Shown: positions 46,278 to 54,858, counted from the first letter of the stretch. The stretch is 64,000 nucleotides of DNA from Bog-473 sp963711065 (GCA_963711065.1 CAVQCO010000009.1:220298-284297), one strand, 5' to 3'. Notes: generated by a model from the sequence alone, not told the origin. A program made the numbers and translations.

Positions 46278-47039
46278 CTAGCGGGCCGGCGTGAGGGCTG
46301 CCTTCAGCTCTTCGAGAGCGGCGGCCAGTTCGGCCGTCCGGTTGCGGCGAGCGGCGTCGGCGGCCGCCAATTGCGCCCCGGTCGGGTGCTCGCCGCCGGA
46401 GCGCAGTAGGTGGTCGGCTTCGACGGCGAACGCCAAGCCCCGCAGGCTCTCCGCCGAGCGGGAGCACAGGGCCCGGCTCGTCTCGTCGGGTGCCGTTGCC
46501 GCGGCGCGCTCGAGACCGGCCACGGCTTCGTCCACCTGCACGCCGACGTTGGCCCGCCGTTGTTGGTCGTCGTTCTCCGTCTGGGACAGGACCAGATCGC
46601 GGGCGAGCTCCGCCGCCGTCACTGCCGGCCGCACGGAGCGTTGCCAGTCGGCGGCGCGACCCTGCCGGCGCGTCCGGGCGATCAGGAACACGACGAGCAG
46701 GGCGGCCAGCACCACCACGACGGCCAGGAGGACCCAGCCCCAGGCGGTCGAGCTCGACGACGACGTGGCCGTCGTCGTCGTGGTGGTTGCCGGGTGTGAC
46801 GTGGTCGTGCTCGGACGAGCCCGCGTCGTGGTCGACGTCGGTACGGTCGTGGTCGTCGTCGAGGGAACCGTCGTCGGCGGGACCGTCGTGGTCGTGGTCG
46901 GCGCTGCCGTGGTCGACGTGACCGGTGCCGTCGTCGTCGTGCCCTGTGCCCACGCACTGCCGGCCGTGAGCCCGATCGTGACGGGTGCCGAAGCGATCAC
47001 CGCGAGGACGGCGACGAGCCCGTGAGCCTTCCGATGCAT
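46278..47039 (-). CDS. Membrane-anchored protein with Thr-rich linker and coiled-coil tail
   Basis: A 253-residue protein: signal peptide (AVLAVIASAPVTIGLTAGSAWA), a Thr/Pro-rich linker of about 65 residues, one membrane segment (WGWVLLAVVVVLAALLVVFL) and a cytoplasmic, Ala/Glu/Arg-rich helical tail with likely coiled coil. Several frames are open here because of the repeated ACG/ACC codons; this one is chosen for its coherent signal, membrane segment and helical tail. No family recognised. Thr-rich linkers of this type also occur in the hydrolase at 22255 and the secreted protein at 50793. Confidence 0.7.
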   Translation of the reverse strand: MHRKAHGLVAVLAVIASAPVTIGLTAGSAWAQGTTTTAPVTSTTAAPTTTTTVPPTTVPSTTTTTVPTSTTTRARPSTTTSHPATTTTTTATSSSSSTAWGWVLLAVVVVLAALLVVFLIARTRRQGRAADWQRSVRPAVTAAELARDLVLSQTENDDQQRRANVGVQVDEAVAGLERAAATAPDETSRALCSRSAESLRGLAFAVEADHLLRSGGEHPTGAQLAAADAARRNRTAELAAALEELKAALTPAR

Positions 47040-47136
47040 GGGCGAAGCCTACGGACACGGCCCGGTCCGGGCGTGGACCGTGCGCCCGAGGGGCCCGCTC
47101 GGATGGGAGCCGAGCATCGCTCGGGGCGTCACGCCG

Positions 47137-47766
47137 TTATTTGGGCGGCGGCGGGACCTTGACCCGGCGCCCCGGCGCGAGGAGATGCCCCACGGGTCCC
47201 TGCATGATCTTCTCGAACTGGTCCCGTCGGTGCGTGACCGAGATCCCGTCCCAGTACCGCCCGCCGTAATAGAACTGATCGCGTATACGTCCCTCGACGG
47301 TGAAGTAGCCGGCCTCCTCGCCGCTGGCGAAGTTCTGGAAGGCGATGCCCACCGTCTCCATGATGATCATTCGGAAGTCCCAGCCGTAGTAGACGTAGCG
47401 GGCCAGGCCCATGAACGCCTCGATCCCGAGGCCGCGGCGGTGCAGGCTCGGATGCATGACCACGGCGGCGTGGCAGAACCGGTGCCGGAAATCGGCGTTG
47501 TAGGCGACGACGAGCCCGAGCACCTCCTGGGATCCGTGCGGGCTCACGACGAACTGGCACAACACGCCCGGATAGAGCTGCTTCAGGAACTCGTCGTAGC
47601 TCGGGGTCGTGCCCCGGAACCGCCACTGGAACGTGACGTCGGGATCGCTCGAGAGGCGGTACAGCGGTGCGTGGTCCTCGTTCGTCAGCATCCGGAGATG
47701 GAGGCGTCGAGTCTGGAGGCTCGGCGACAGCCGGGCCTCGTCGGGACCCGTGATCGCGTTGCTCAC
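47137..47766 (-). CDS. GNAT family acyltransferase of the FAAL/ACP cassette
   Basis: A 209-residue GNAT protein: LQTRRLHLRMLTNEDHAPLY, acyl-donor loop VVMHPSLHRRGLGIEAFMGL (R/Q-x-x-G-x-G/A form), MIIMETVGIAFQNFASGEEAGYF. GTG start overlaps the ACP stop by GTGA, so the two proteins are made together. Being coupled to an acyl carrier protein and a fatty-acyl-AMP ligase, it may take the acyl group from ACP instead of CoA and place it on an amine. That is inference from context. Confidence 0.85.
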   Translation of the reverse strand: MSNAITGPDEARLSPSLQTRRLHLRMLTNEDHAPLYRLSSDPDVTFQWRFRGTTPSYDEFLKQLYPGVLCQFVVSPHGSQEVLGLVVAYNADFRHRFCHAAVVMHPSLHRRGLGIEAFMGLARYVYYGWDFRMIIMETVGIAFQNFASGEEAGYFTVEGRIRDQFYYGGRYWDGISVTHRRDQFEKIMQGPVGHLLAPGRRVKVPPPPK

Positions 47767-48056
47767 GCCGGGACGTCACTCTCGTAGGGCAGGTGCGAGA
47801 GCGCGCAGTACTGCAGGTAGGCGTCGCGGACCGTCGTGATCTGCAACAGCAACTGAATCGGCATGATCACGTCACCGCCGACGGCGTCCTCTATCCCGGC
47901 CAACAGATCGACGGCGCCCACCGAGTCCATCCCGAGGTCCTCGACCAGATCGTCGTCCTCCGAGATCTCGGCTGGGCTCCAGTCCATCTCGGCGACGAAC
48001 CACGCCTTGAACTTGTCGAGTGACATCACGTCGGTGCGAGTGTTCCCCGTTGGCAT
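47763..48056 (-). CDS. Acyl carrier protein
   Basis: A 97-residue ACP from ATG 48056, preceded by GGGAG 4 nt upstream; ATG 48026 is an alternative. Phosphopantetheine attachment Ser45 is in DLVEDLGMDSVGAVDLL, with acidic helices EISEDDD and AVGGDVIMPIQLL. It would carry an acyl chain loaded by the FAAL encoded 133 bp upstream and deliver it to the overlapping GNAT. Its sequence is that of a specialised ACP, not the housekeeping AcpP. Confidence 0.9.
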   Translation of the reverse strand: MPTGNTRTDVMSLDKFKAWFVAEMDWSPAEISEDDDLVEDLGMDSVGAVDLLAGIEDAVGGDVIMPIQLLLQITTVRDAYLQYCALSHLPYESDVPA

Positions 48057-48189
48057 CTGTCTCCCACAGTCTGCATCCCGGGCCACGCATACCGGGGCGC
48101 CGCCGACAGTACCAGGGCACACCGGCCCGACGGCAGGGCCTCTTCCGGTCATCGGGGGGTGGTGCACCGACACCCGTCGACCTCGCCCC

Positions 48190-49791
48190 TCATCCCGACG
48201 CGATTTGCCGGAGCTTGTCCTCGGCCCACAGGGCGGTCAGGTGATGCCGCCGCACCTTGCCACTCGGTGTCTTGGGCAGCGTGCCCCGCTCAATGAAGAC
48301 CACGGCCGACGGTGATGCCGCAAACTGTCGGGTGAGCGAGGCGCGGATCTCGCGCGCCCCGGAGCGGAGGTCGGCCCGAGTCAAGGCGTCGCCGCGCGGC
48401 TCTGCGACGACGACGTACCGCCCGGAACCGTCCGGGACGCAGGCCGCGTTGCCCGGTCGGCAGGCGGGGTGCGTCTGCACCAGGGCGTCGAGCGCTCGTG
48501 CGTCGAGGTTGCGGCCGGCGACGACGAGGACGTCGTCCGTTCGCCCGGCGACGAAGACCTCTCCGTCGCGCACCGAGGCGAGGTCGGCGGTGTGGAGCCA
48601 GCCGTCGGCCGTGAACGGGGGTGGCTGGTCCCCGATGTACCCGGTCATGAGCGAGGGGCTCCGGATCTCGAGCTCACCCAACGTCGAGCCACCGGCCGTG
48701 CGCACGTCCGTGTTGAGGACGGGTGGTCCGCACGAGACGAGCTCCGTTCCCGACCCGCTCACCTCGCGCCATTCGCGGACGGCGAGGGCTTCGGGGTCGA
48801 CGCGCCGCGACGACCAGGGCGAGGAGGTGGGGTGGATGGCGACGGCCAGCGTCGCCTCTGCCATGCCGTAACCCGGACACAACGCGGTCGGCGACAGGCC
48901 ATGGTCCTTCGCGACCGTTTCGAACTCGCGCAGCCCCTCCGCGGGCACGGGCTCGCTCCCCACCACGAAGCTCCGCAGCGACGAGAGGTCGAACCGGCCG
49001 CGCTGCCGGAGGGAGCGCGCCGCCAGCCGCAGGGCGAACGGCGGTGCGGTGGTCGACGTCGCCCGGTAGTCGCTGCAGGCCCGCATCCAGCTGGTCGGAT
49101 CGGCCAGGAAGGACTCGGGTGTCATGAGGACGAGGTCGGACGGGACCGACCATGGCGGGTTCACCGAACACATGGCGTAGAGAGCGAGGCCGATGAGGCC
49201 CATGTCGTGGGAGAGCGGCAACCAGCTGCACACGACCGCACCCGGGCGCGGCGCCAACCAGTCGTACATGGACGTGAGGTTGGCGTCCAGTGCATCGAGG
49301 GAGAGCGTGATGCCTCTGGGGGTCCCCGTGCTCCCCGACGTGAACTGGACGAAACTCCCCGGCCACTCGGAGGTGCCCGGCGCGGTGGCGGCGTGCCACT
49401 CGCTGAACGCGTGCACCGGGACGGGCCCCGGTGCGAGGAGCGCGACCAGCTCGGGGTCGCACACGAGGTGGGACGCGCCCGTCAGGGAACACATCGCGCC
49501 GATCTGGGCCAGGTACTCCGGCGCGTCCATGCCGCGGGCCGGGTGGGGGAGGGACACCAGGGTCATGCCGGACCGGAAGGCGCCGAAGAGGCCGGCCAGA
49601 CAGTCACGGGACGCGGTGAGGAGGGTGGCGACCGTGCCGGCACGGCCGGCAAGGCCCTCGAGCCAGGCCCCGGCGCGGCGGGCGTCCCGGCCCAACTCGG
49701 AGAGGGTGAACGGCTGCGAACCGTCAGAGAGGCAGTGGACGCGGGCCTGCGTGGAGAGCGGCCTGTCGAGTGCGTCGATGACGAGGCTCAT
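48190..49791 (-). CDS. Fatty-acyl-AMP ligase (FAAL-like adenylating enzyme)
   Basis: A 533-residue ANL-superfamily enzyme from ATG 49791. A3 core FTSGSTGTPRGITLS, SWLPLSHDMGLIG as in FAAL/FadD proteins, ALCPGYGMAEATLAVA, GWLHTADLASVRDGEVFVAGRTDDVLV, and C-terminal TLPKTPSGKVRRHHL with the catalytic Lys. The LSHDMGLIG phrase is characteristic of FAALs of mycobacterial lipid and polyketide pathways, which pass acyl-AMP to ACP rather than to CoA. With the downstream ACP and GNAT it makes a small lipidation cassette. Confidence 0.9.
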   Translation of the reverse strand: MSLVIDALDRPLSTQARVHCLSDGSQPFTLSELGRDARRAGAWLEGLAGRAGTVATLLTASRDCLAGLFGAFRSGMTLVSLPHPARGMDAPEYLAQIGAMCSLTGASHLVCDPELVALLAPGPVPVHAFSEWHAATAPGTSEWPGSFVQFTSGSTGTPRGITLSLDALDANLTSMYDWLAPRPGAVVCSWLPLSHDMGLIGLALYAMCSVNPPWSVPSDLVLMTPESFLADPTSWMRACSDYRATSTTAPPFALRLAARSLRQRGRFDLSSLRSFVVGSEPVPAEGLREFETVAKDHGLSPTALCPGYGMAEATLAVAIHPTSSPWSSRRVDPEALAVREWREVSGSGTELVSCGPPVLNTDVRTAGGSTLGELEIRSPSLMTGYIGDQPPPFTADGWLHTADLASVRDGEVFVAGRTDDVLVVAGRNLDARALDALVQTHPACRPGNAACVPDGSGRYVVVAEPRGDALTRADLRSGAREIRASLTRQFAASPSAVVFIERGTLPKTPSGKVRRHHLTALWAEDKLRQIASG

Positions 49792-49885
49792 GCGCGGCCG
49801 ACAGTACCGTCTCCCTCCCGGGCGGCCCCGTCGACGCCGCACGGGCTCGCGGTACCCTCACCGGGAGCGAACCGGAGGACGAAAC

Positions 49886-50755
49886 ATGGAACTCGACATC
49901 CACGTGCCGCGCTTCACCTGGCCCGGTGGCCCCGCCGCCATCGGGCCGACGTTCGCTTCCCTGGCCCGGACGGCGGAGGCGATCGGGGTGCGGACACTGT
50001 CGGTGATGGACCACTGGTTCCAGATGGACATGCTGTGGCCCGCCGAGGAGCCGATGCTGGAGGGGTACACGACGCTCTCCTTCGCCGCCGCCAAGACGGA
50101 GCGGCTGCGGTTCCGGCTCCTCGTGGGCGGCGTGACCTACCGCCATCCGGGGCTCTTGGCCAAGACCGTCACCACCCTCGACGTGCTCTCGGGCGGTCGG
50201 GCCGAACTCGGTCTGGGCGCCGCCTGGTACGAGCGGGAGCACCGGGGACTCGGTGTGCCGTTCCCGCCGCTGCGTGAACGCTACGAGCGGCTCGAGGAGA
50301 CCCTCCAGATCTGCTTCCAGATGTGGAGCGACGACGACGGCCCGTTCGACGGCACCCACTACCGACTGGCCGAGACGCTGTGCTCGCCCCGCCCTGTCAG
50401 CACCCCGAGGCCACGAGTCCTCATCGGTGGAGGCGGAGAACGAAAGACGCTGCGGATCGTCGCCAAGTACGCGGACGCCTGCAACTTCATCGCAGATGCC
50501 GCCACCGTCGCCCACAAGGTGGACGTCCTGCGCGGACACTGTGACGACGTCGGCCGGGACCCGAGTGAAATCGAGGTGACCGCCCTGATCGCGCTGCCCG
50601 AAGACGCCTCACCGGCAAGCATCTTGCGCGAGGCCGAGCTCCTCAAGGCCGCCGGCACGCACGCCATCGTCGTGCGCTCGACCGGACCCGAGCCCACCCG
50701 GTGGCTGGAGGAGACATGGGGTCCGCTCGTGCCGGACCTCGTCGGTCTCGGTTGA
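49886..50755 (+). CDS. LLM class (F420-type) oxidoreductase
   Basis: A 289-residue luciferase-like protein with a strong GGAGGA ribosome site 8 nt before its ATG. Motifs: IGVRTLSVMDHWFQMD, VTYRHPGLLAKTVTTLDV, GLGAAWYEREHRGLG, RPRVLIGGGGERKTLRIVAKYAD. Clear paralog of 30302-31240, with a shorter C-terminus. Divergent from the FAAL gene by 94 bp, so a shared control region and a link to the lipid cassette are possible. Substrate unknown. Confidence 0.92.
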   Translation: MELDIHVPRFTWPGGPAAIGPTFASLARTAEAIGVRTLSVMDHWFQMDMLWPAEEPMLEGYTTLSFAAAKTERLRFRLLVGGVTYRHPGLLAKTVTTLDVLSGGRAELGLGAAWYEREHRGLGVPFPPLRERYERLEETLQICFQMWSDDDGPFDGTHYRLAETLCSPRPVSTPRPRVLIGGGGERKTLRIVAKYADACNFIADAATVAHKVDVLRGHCDDVGRDPSEIEVTALIALPEDASPASILREAELLKAAGTHAIVVRSTGPEPTRWLEETWGPLVPDLVGLG

Positions 50756-50792
50756 TCGGTCCAGAGCGAAGCGGTTCGTCACGGGCACCCGG

Positions 50793-51551
50793 TCAGAACC
50801 CGACGCCGCCACCTCCCGGAGCGGTCGTCGTGGTGGTGGGCGGACCGGTGGTCGTCGTGGTCGGCGGCGCAGTCGTCGTGGTTTGAGGGGGTGCGGTCGT
50901 CGTGGTGGCAGCGGGTGCCATCGGCGTCGTCCCCGCCGGGGGCATGGTCCCGCCGACGGGCGTACCCCCGGCGCCGCTCCTGCCACTCGTCGGCGTCGTG
51001 CCGGCGGCTTTGGTCGTCGTCGTCGACGAAGGAGCGGTCGTCGTCGTTGCCGCGGCGGGTTGCAGCGCGCCGGCGGGCTTGGCCATCACGACGACGGACC
51101 AGATACCCCACTTGTCCTTCCCGACGCCGTTGACCTGGCCCGGCGCAGTGTCCAGTGAGAACCAGTAGAGCGCCTTGCCCGCGTACGTCACCTGGAGGGC
51201 ACCGCCCTTGCGCTTCACGGTGCCGAGCTTGGCCGCGTTGACGCCCGTACCTGCCTTCGCCTTCTTGACGCCCTTCGGCAACAGGAGCTCGGGCCAGTCC
51301 TTCAGGCACTTGGCACCGCACTGGGACTTGCTGGCCTTGAGCGTGTAGAGCGTCTTGCCGCTCACCAGGATCGTGCCGTACGTCGGGTTCGTCGTCGTCG
51401 ACACGACGAGGCTCTTCGCCCTCGGTGTCACGGCCCCCGCAGAGCCGAGGACGACGGCTGACGATGCCAGCCCACCGACGGCGAGGGTCAGGGCGGCGGC
51501 CCGAGTCAGCACCCGGAGCGTGGTGTCATGTTGTCGCCTCAGAACGCTCAT
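50793..51551 (-). CDS. Secreted PF03640-type (Lipoprotein_15) repeat protein with Thr-rich tail
   Basis: A 252-residue exported protein from ATG 51551 with AGGAG upstream. Signal peptide (RVLTRAAALTLAVGGLASSAVVLGSAGA), then the repeat pattern YGTILVSGKTLYTLKAS, CGAKCLKDWPELLLP, LGTVKRKGGALQVTYAGKALYWFS, and a long Thr/Pro/Gly tail. The conserved Cys pair (CGAKC) and Trp suggest a small structured domain; the family's function is unknown, sometimes seen with redox or haem proteins. Divergent paralog of 51741-52316. Confidence 0.85.
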   Translation of the reverse strand: MSVLRRQHDTTLRVLTRAAALTLAVGGLASSAVVLGSAGAVTPRAKSLVVSTTTNPTYGTILVSGKTLYTLKASKSQCGAKCLKDWPELLLPKGVKKAKAGTGVNAAKLGTVKRKGGALQVTYAGKALYWFSLDTAPGQVNGVGKDKWGIWSVVVMAKPAGALQPAAATTTTAPSSTTTTKAAGTTPTSGRSGAGGTPVGGTMPPAGTTPMAPAATTTTAPPQTTTTAPPTTTTTGPPTTTTTAPGGGGVGF

Positions 51552-51740
51552 ACCGGTCGTCTCCTCTCGCCTCGACACCGGGTGTACGGCGGAAGCACCC
51601 CGCGAGATCGCCCCCCGATTCGGCGACTCGAACGGACGCCTGTGTTGACGCACAATTGGCGCAAAGTGGCTGGCCGGGCCCATCCCGTTGTGAATCTCAC
51701 CCGTATGACGAATGATGAACACCGAACATCCGGAGGAATC

Positions 51741-52316
51741 ATGAGGACGAAGTTCGAGCAGGAGAAGGGCGCCATGACGAAGGAGTTCCCGCACGAGACG
51801 GTGCGCAGGGTCCGGCTGGGGCGCCTCGCCGCCGGCCTCGCCGCCGCCGGCCTCGGTGCATCCCTCATTGCTGCCGGGAGCGCCGGCGCCGCCACCGGGG
51901 TCGTGGTGTCCACCACCAAGAACTCGCACTACGGCACGATCCTCGTCAGTCACACCACGCTGTACACGCTGAAGCCCAGCAAGACGGCGTGCGGCGCAGG
52001 TTGCCTGAAGATCTGGCCCCAGGTCTTGCTCCCCGCTGGTGCCACGGGCGCGACGGCGGGCTCAGGGGTCAACGCCGCGAACCTGGGCACGGTCCAGCTG
52101 AAGAACGGCGCCCTCCAGGTGACCTACATGGGCAAGCCGCTGTACTGGTTCTCGCAGGACAAGAAGCCGGGCCAGGCCAAGGGGAACATCCGGGACAAGT
52201 GGGGTGCCTGGTCCGTCGTGGTGATGGGAAAGGCGGCGAGCTCGGGTTCGGGATCCGGCTCGAACGCCAACTCCGGGTCGGGCGGGTCTGCCGGCACCGG
52301 CGGCGTGTCCTTCTAG
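51741..52316 (+). CDS. Secreted PF03640-type (Lipoprotein_15) repeat protein
   Basis: A 191-residue exported protein; ATG 51741 follows CGGAGGAATC, an ideal ribosome site. After a signal (LAAGLAAAGLGASLIAAGSAGA) come YGTILVSHTTLYTLKPS, CGAGCLKIWPQVLLP, LGTVQLKNGALQVTYMGKPLYWFS and DKWGAWSVVVMG, closely parallel to the divergent neighbour, then a Ser/Gly tail in place of Thr. First gene of a rightward run with a sterol-desaturase-like protein, DoxX and an ICMT-like protein. The 189-bp divergent region (51552-51740) holds no gene. Confidence 0.88.
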   Translation: MRTKFEQEKGAMTKEFPHETVRRVRLGRLAAGLAAAGLGASLIAAGSAGAATGVVVSTTKNSHYGTILVSHTTLYTLKPSKTACGAGCLKIWPQVLLPAGATGATAGSGVNAANLGTVQLKNGALQVTYMGKPLYWFSQDKKPGQAKGNIRDKWGAWSVVVMGKAASSGSGSGSNANSGSGGSAGTGGVSF

Positions 52317-52341
52317 TGTCGGCGCCCGAAGAGGTGTGGCA

Positions 52342-53421
52342 GTGACGTCCGTCCTGACGGCGCCGGGCCGGACGCACGCTCCGACCGCGGTCGGGGATCA
52401 GGCTGCCGGCGCGGCGCGTACGTTGGTCGCGCTGTCGAGGCGTGTGTACCTTCCCGCCTTCTCCATTGCCGCCGTTGCCGCCTCGCTCGTGGTGGTGGGC
52501 TGGACCCACCGCTGGGGTGGCGCCGCCTTCGCCCAGTCGCTGACCAGCCTGCGGGTGGTCATCATCGGTCCGCTCAGCGCAGCGATCATTGTGGTGTTCC
52601 TGGTGGTCGAGCGGATCTGGCCGGCCCAGCCGCGTCCGATCTTCGCCCGCGGCTACCGCCACGACCTGCTCCTGACCGCCTTGAACGTGCTCCTGGTGGC
52701 ACCCCTCGTGACGGCGCTGACCCTTTCGTTCGTCCAGGTGCTGCGCGGCTGGCTCCCGTGGATCGTCCTGCCGAAGATCGGAACACTGCCGCGTTGGGGG
52801 GCGATCGCACTCGTCGTCGTGGCGATGGACTTCTGCAATTGGCTGGTGCACTATGCCAACCACCGCTACCGCACGCTCTGGCGCTTCCACGAGCTGCATC
52901 ACTCCCAAGAGGACCTGAACGTGCTGTCGGTGTTCCGCACCCATCCCCTCATCCATGTCTCGTATCTCGTCGCCCTGATCCCGGGAGTCGTGCTCCTCGC
53001 CAACGGCGAGATGTCGATCACCGTGCTGGCCGCCTACGGGGCCATCGTGGCCTTCGCCCACTCCAACACCCGCCTGGGTTTCGGTCCGCTGCGGCGCATC
53101 TTCGTGAGCCCGAACTACCACCGCATTCACCACCAGTTGGACGGGCCACAGGACGTGAACCTCGGTTTCGCCCTGACCATCTGGGACCAGCTCTTCCACC
53201 GTGCCGTGTTCCCGACGAAGGAGACCGTCAGGATCGACACCGGGCTGCCCGGTCGGCCGTTGGCCGTCGAGCAGGAGGGGCCGCGTCCGCGGCATCTCTC
53301 GGTTCTGGCCCGGCAGCTGTTGGCACCCTTCCGATCGGCGGACGACCTCTCGACGAGCCCCTCCATCCGTTCGGAGCAGTACCGGACGCAGAGGGATGCG
53401 GTCCTGGAGGACGTGGCGTGA
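52342..53421 (+). CDS. Sterol desaturase / fatty acid hydroxylase superfamily protein
   Basis: A 359-residue membrane di-iron protein; GTG 52342 has AGAGG 7 nt upstream (GTG 52336 also in frame). Histidine motifs: WLVHYANHRY, WRFHELHHSQEDLN, and VSPNYHRIHHQLDG, with about five hydrophobic segments. Members hydroxylate or desaturate sterols, fatty acids or carotenoids using O2. The gene lies in a run with DoxX and a prenylcysteine-methyltransferase-like protein; a lipid substrate in the membrane is likely. Confidence 0.92.
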   Translation: MTSVLTAPGRTHAPTAVGDQAAGAARTLVALSRRVYLPAFSIAAVAASLVVVGWTHRWGGAAFAQSLTSLRVVIIGPLSAAIIVVFLVVERIWPAQPRPIFARGYRHDLLLTALNVLLVAPLVTALTLSFVQVLRGWLPWIVLPKIGTLPRWGAIALVVVAMDFCNWLVHYANHRYRTLWRFHELHHSQEDLNVLSVFRTHPLIHVSYLVALIPGVVLLANGEMSITVLAAYGAIVAFAHSNTRLGFGPLRRIFVSPNYHRIHHQLDGPQDVNLGFALTIWDQLFHRAVFPTKETVRIDTGLPGRPLAVEQEGPRPRHLSVLARQLLAPFRSADDLSTSPSIRSEQYRTQRDAVLEDVA

Positions 53422-53948
53422 TGGTGACTGCGGCCGTGCAGACCAAGCGGCATTCCGGCCGCACCGTCCTCGAGGCGGTCGTGAGCACGCACACGTCGCC
53501 CGTTCCCGCCGACTTCGCGCTGCTCGCCGCCCGCATCGCGCTCGCCTGGGTCTTCATCTACTACGGAGGAGGCAAGCTCTTCGGCTGGTTCAACGGCCCG
53601 GGATTCCACCGGACCGCCCTCTACATGTCGCAGACGGCCCACCTGCACCCCGGTGGCTTCTTCGCATTTGTCGGCGGCGTGATGGAGCTCTTCGGGGGTA
53701 TTGCCATGGCGGTGGGACTCGGTGCGCGTCTTGCCGGTGTGGCGCTGTTCGGGGACATGGTCATGGCCATGATCACCGTCACCTGGGCGACCGGTCTCAA
53801 CAACTCGGTCCAGCCCCCCGGTTACCAGCTGAACCTGGTGCTTGCCGTCCTGGCGCTGGTCGTGGCCGTTCTCGGCTCGGGCCGCTTCAGTCTCGATGCG
53901 CTCGTGGAGCGGCGTCTCGGTCCGACCGGCGCATGGTCCACCGCATAG
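53421..53948 (+). CDS. DoxX family membrane protein
   Basis: A 175-residue protein with four predicted membrane helices: LLAARIALAWVFIYYGGGKLFGW, GGFFAFVGGVMELFGGIAMAV (written as overlapping motifs), LAGVALFGDMVMAMITV and LVLAVLALVVAVLGSGRFSLD. The ATG shares its A with the upstream stop (TGATG), with GGAGG 10 nt before. DoxX proteins are thiosulfate:quinone oxidoreductase subunits in some archaea and take part in membrane redox or stress responses elsewhere; no specific role is evident here. Confidence 0.88.
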   Translation: MVTAAVQTKRHSGRTVLEAVVSTHTSPVPADFALLAARIALAWVFIYYGGGKLFGWFNGPGFHRTALYMSQTAHLHPGGFFAFVGGVMELFGGIAMAVGLGARLAGVALFGDMVMAMITVTWATGLNNSVQPPGYQLNLVLAVLALVVAVLGSGRFSLDALVERRLGPTGAWSTA

Positions 53949-53953
53949 TCGAC

Positions 53954-54718
53954 ATGGCGACCAGTCGCGCGGTACAGCCGATGACGGTCCCCAGCCAGAG
54001 CGTCGAGCCGGCCGGGGGATTCGCCCGGGCGCCGCTGCGCCCGCTGTCCCGATCGGCTCGCCCCCTCTCGACGGTCCGGCGCTGGCTGGACGCCGAATTC
54101 ACCTCGGCGCGGACCGAGCGAGCGGTCCGGATCGCGACGAATCTCATCGGAGCCGTCGGCGCGGCGTACTTCGCGCAGGCCACGCTGCGGGTGTACCTGC
54201 AGTCGCACCGCCTGATCGGTGGGGCCTTCTTCGTCGAGCAGATGTGGGTCGTCGCGGCGTACCTGATCAGGCGCCCCGCTCGCGCGGTCAGCCGTCGACT
54301 GGGCGACTGGCTGCTCGCCTTCGGCGGCACGTTCGGGGGGGTCCTGTTCCGGCCCGTCGGCGCACACACCTCATGGGGACTGACCGCAGGGCTCGCCATC
54401 CAAGTCATCGGCCTCACCGTCTGCGTGGCGTCGTTCCTCGCCCTCGGCCGTTCGTTCGGCTTCGTCGCGGCCGACCGTGGCCTCGTGCGGAGGGGGCCTT
54501 ACGCCCTCGTCCGCCATCCCATCTACGCGTCGTATGTCCTGCTGCAGCTCGGATACGTGCTCCAGAGCCTCTCGTGGCGGAACGCCCTCGTGATGGTGTT
54601 CGCATCCGGCTGCAATGTCGGGCGGGCCCGCGCCGAGGACCGCGTGCTGGCCTCGAGCCCCGAGTACGACGAATATCGCCGGCATGTCCGCTGGAGGCTG
54701 GTTCCGGGTCTCTGGTAA
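53954..54718 (+). CDS. ICMT-like isoprenylcysteine carboxyl methyltransferase family protein
   Basis: A 254-residue membrane protein from ATG 53954 (ATG 53933 is possible). Several hydrophobic segments precede the family signature: LALGRSFGFVAADRGLVRRG, GPYALVRHPIYASYVLLQLG, RAEDRVLASSPEYDEYRRHV, WRLVPGLW. The RHP...E...L motif binds SAM in ICMT and in phospholipid methyltransferases. Bacteria lack prenylated CaaX proteins, so a lipid or small molecule is more likely. Last gene before the tRNA hotspot. Confidence 0.88.
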   Translation: MATSRAVQPMTVPSQSVEPAGGFARAPLRPLSRSARPLSTVRRWLDAEFTSARTERAVRIATNLIGAVGAAYFAQATLRVYLQSHRLIGGAFFVEQMWVVAAYLIRRPARAVSRRLGDWLLAFGGTFGGVLFRPVGAHTSWGLTAGLAIQVIGLTVCVASFLALGRSFGFVAADRGLVRRGPYALVRHPIYASYVLLQLGYVLQSLSWRNALVMVFASGCNVGRARAEDRVLASSPEYDEYRRHVRWRLVPGLW

Positions 54719-54766
54719 CCGGCCGCATGCTCACGAGCATTCCGTCGTGAGTTATCTTGCAGTCCC

Positions 54767-54842
54767 GGGCCGCTAGCTCATCCGGAAGAGCAGGGGACTT
54801 TTAATCCCAAGGTGCCGGGATCGAGACCCGGGCGGCCCACCA
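54767..54842 (+). tRNA. tRNA-Lys (anticodon TTT)
   Basis: A complete 76-nt tRNA. Acceptor GGGCCGC (54767-54773) pairs with GCGGCCC (54832-54838); D-arm GCTC...GAGC; anticodon loop CTTTTAA with TTT at 54800-54802; T-arm CCGGG-ATCGAGA-CCCGG; discriminator A and encoded CCA. A TATCTT -10 element at 54753-54758 places transcription start near the first base. Its 3' half is repeated twice downstream, so the gene is an integration site. Confidence 0.95.
54802..54842 (+). repeat. Attachment-site repeat, copy 1 (tRNA-Lys 3' end)
   Basis: The 41 nt from the last anticodon base through CCA recur identically at 56318-56358 and with one mismatch at 60228-60268 (offset by one base). This is the usual core of tyrosine-integrase att sites. 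Confidence 0.9.
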
Positions 54843-54858
54843 TTCGGAACGACGTGAT

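Noticed and set aside
46640..47039. Thr-codon tandem repeats as a CRISPR array or microsatellite locus (similar tracts at 22400-22450 and 50820-51050)
   Set aside because: They encode low-complexity Thr/Pro linkers in exported proteins; there are no spaced identical repeats or cas genes.
46267..47058. An alternative minus-strand frame (263 codons) over the Thr-rich membrane protein gene
   Set aside because: It is rich in His/Asp/Gly from shifted Thr codons and has no signal or membrane segment; the 46278-47039 frame has both.
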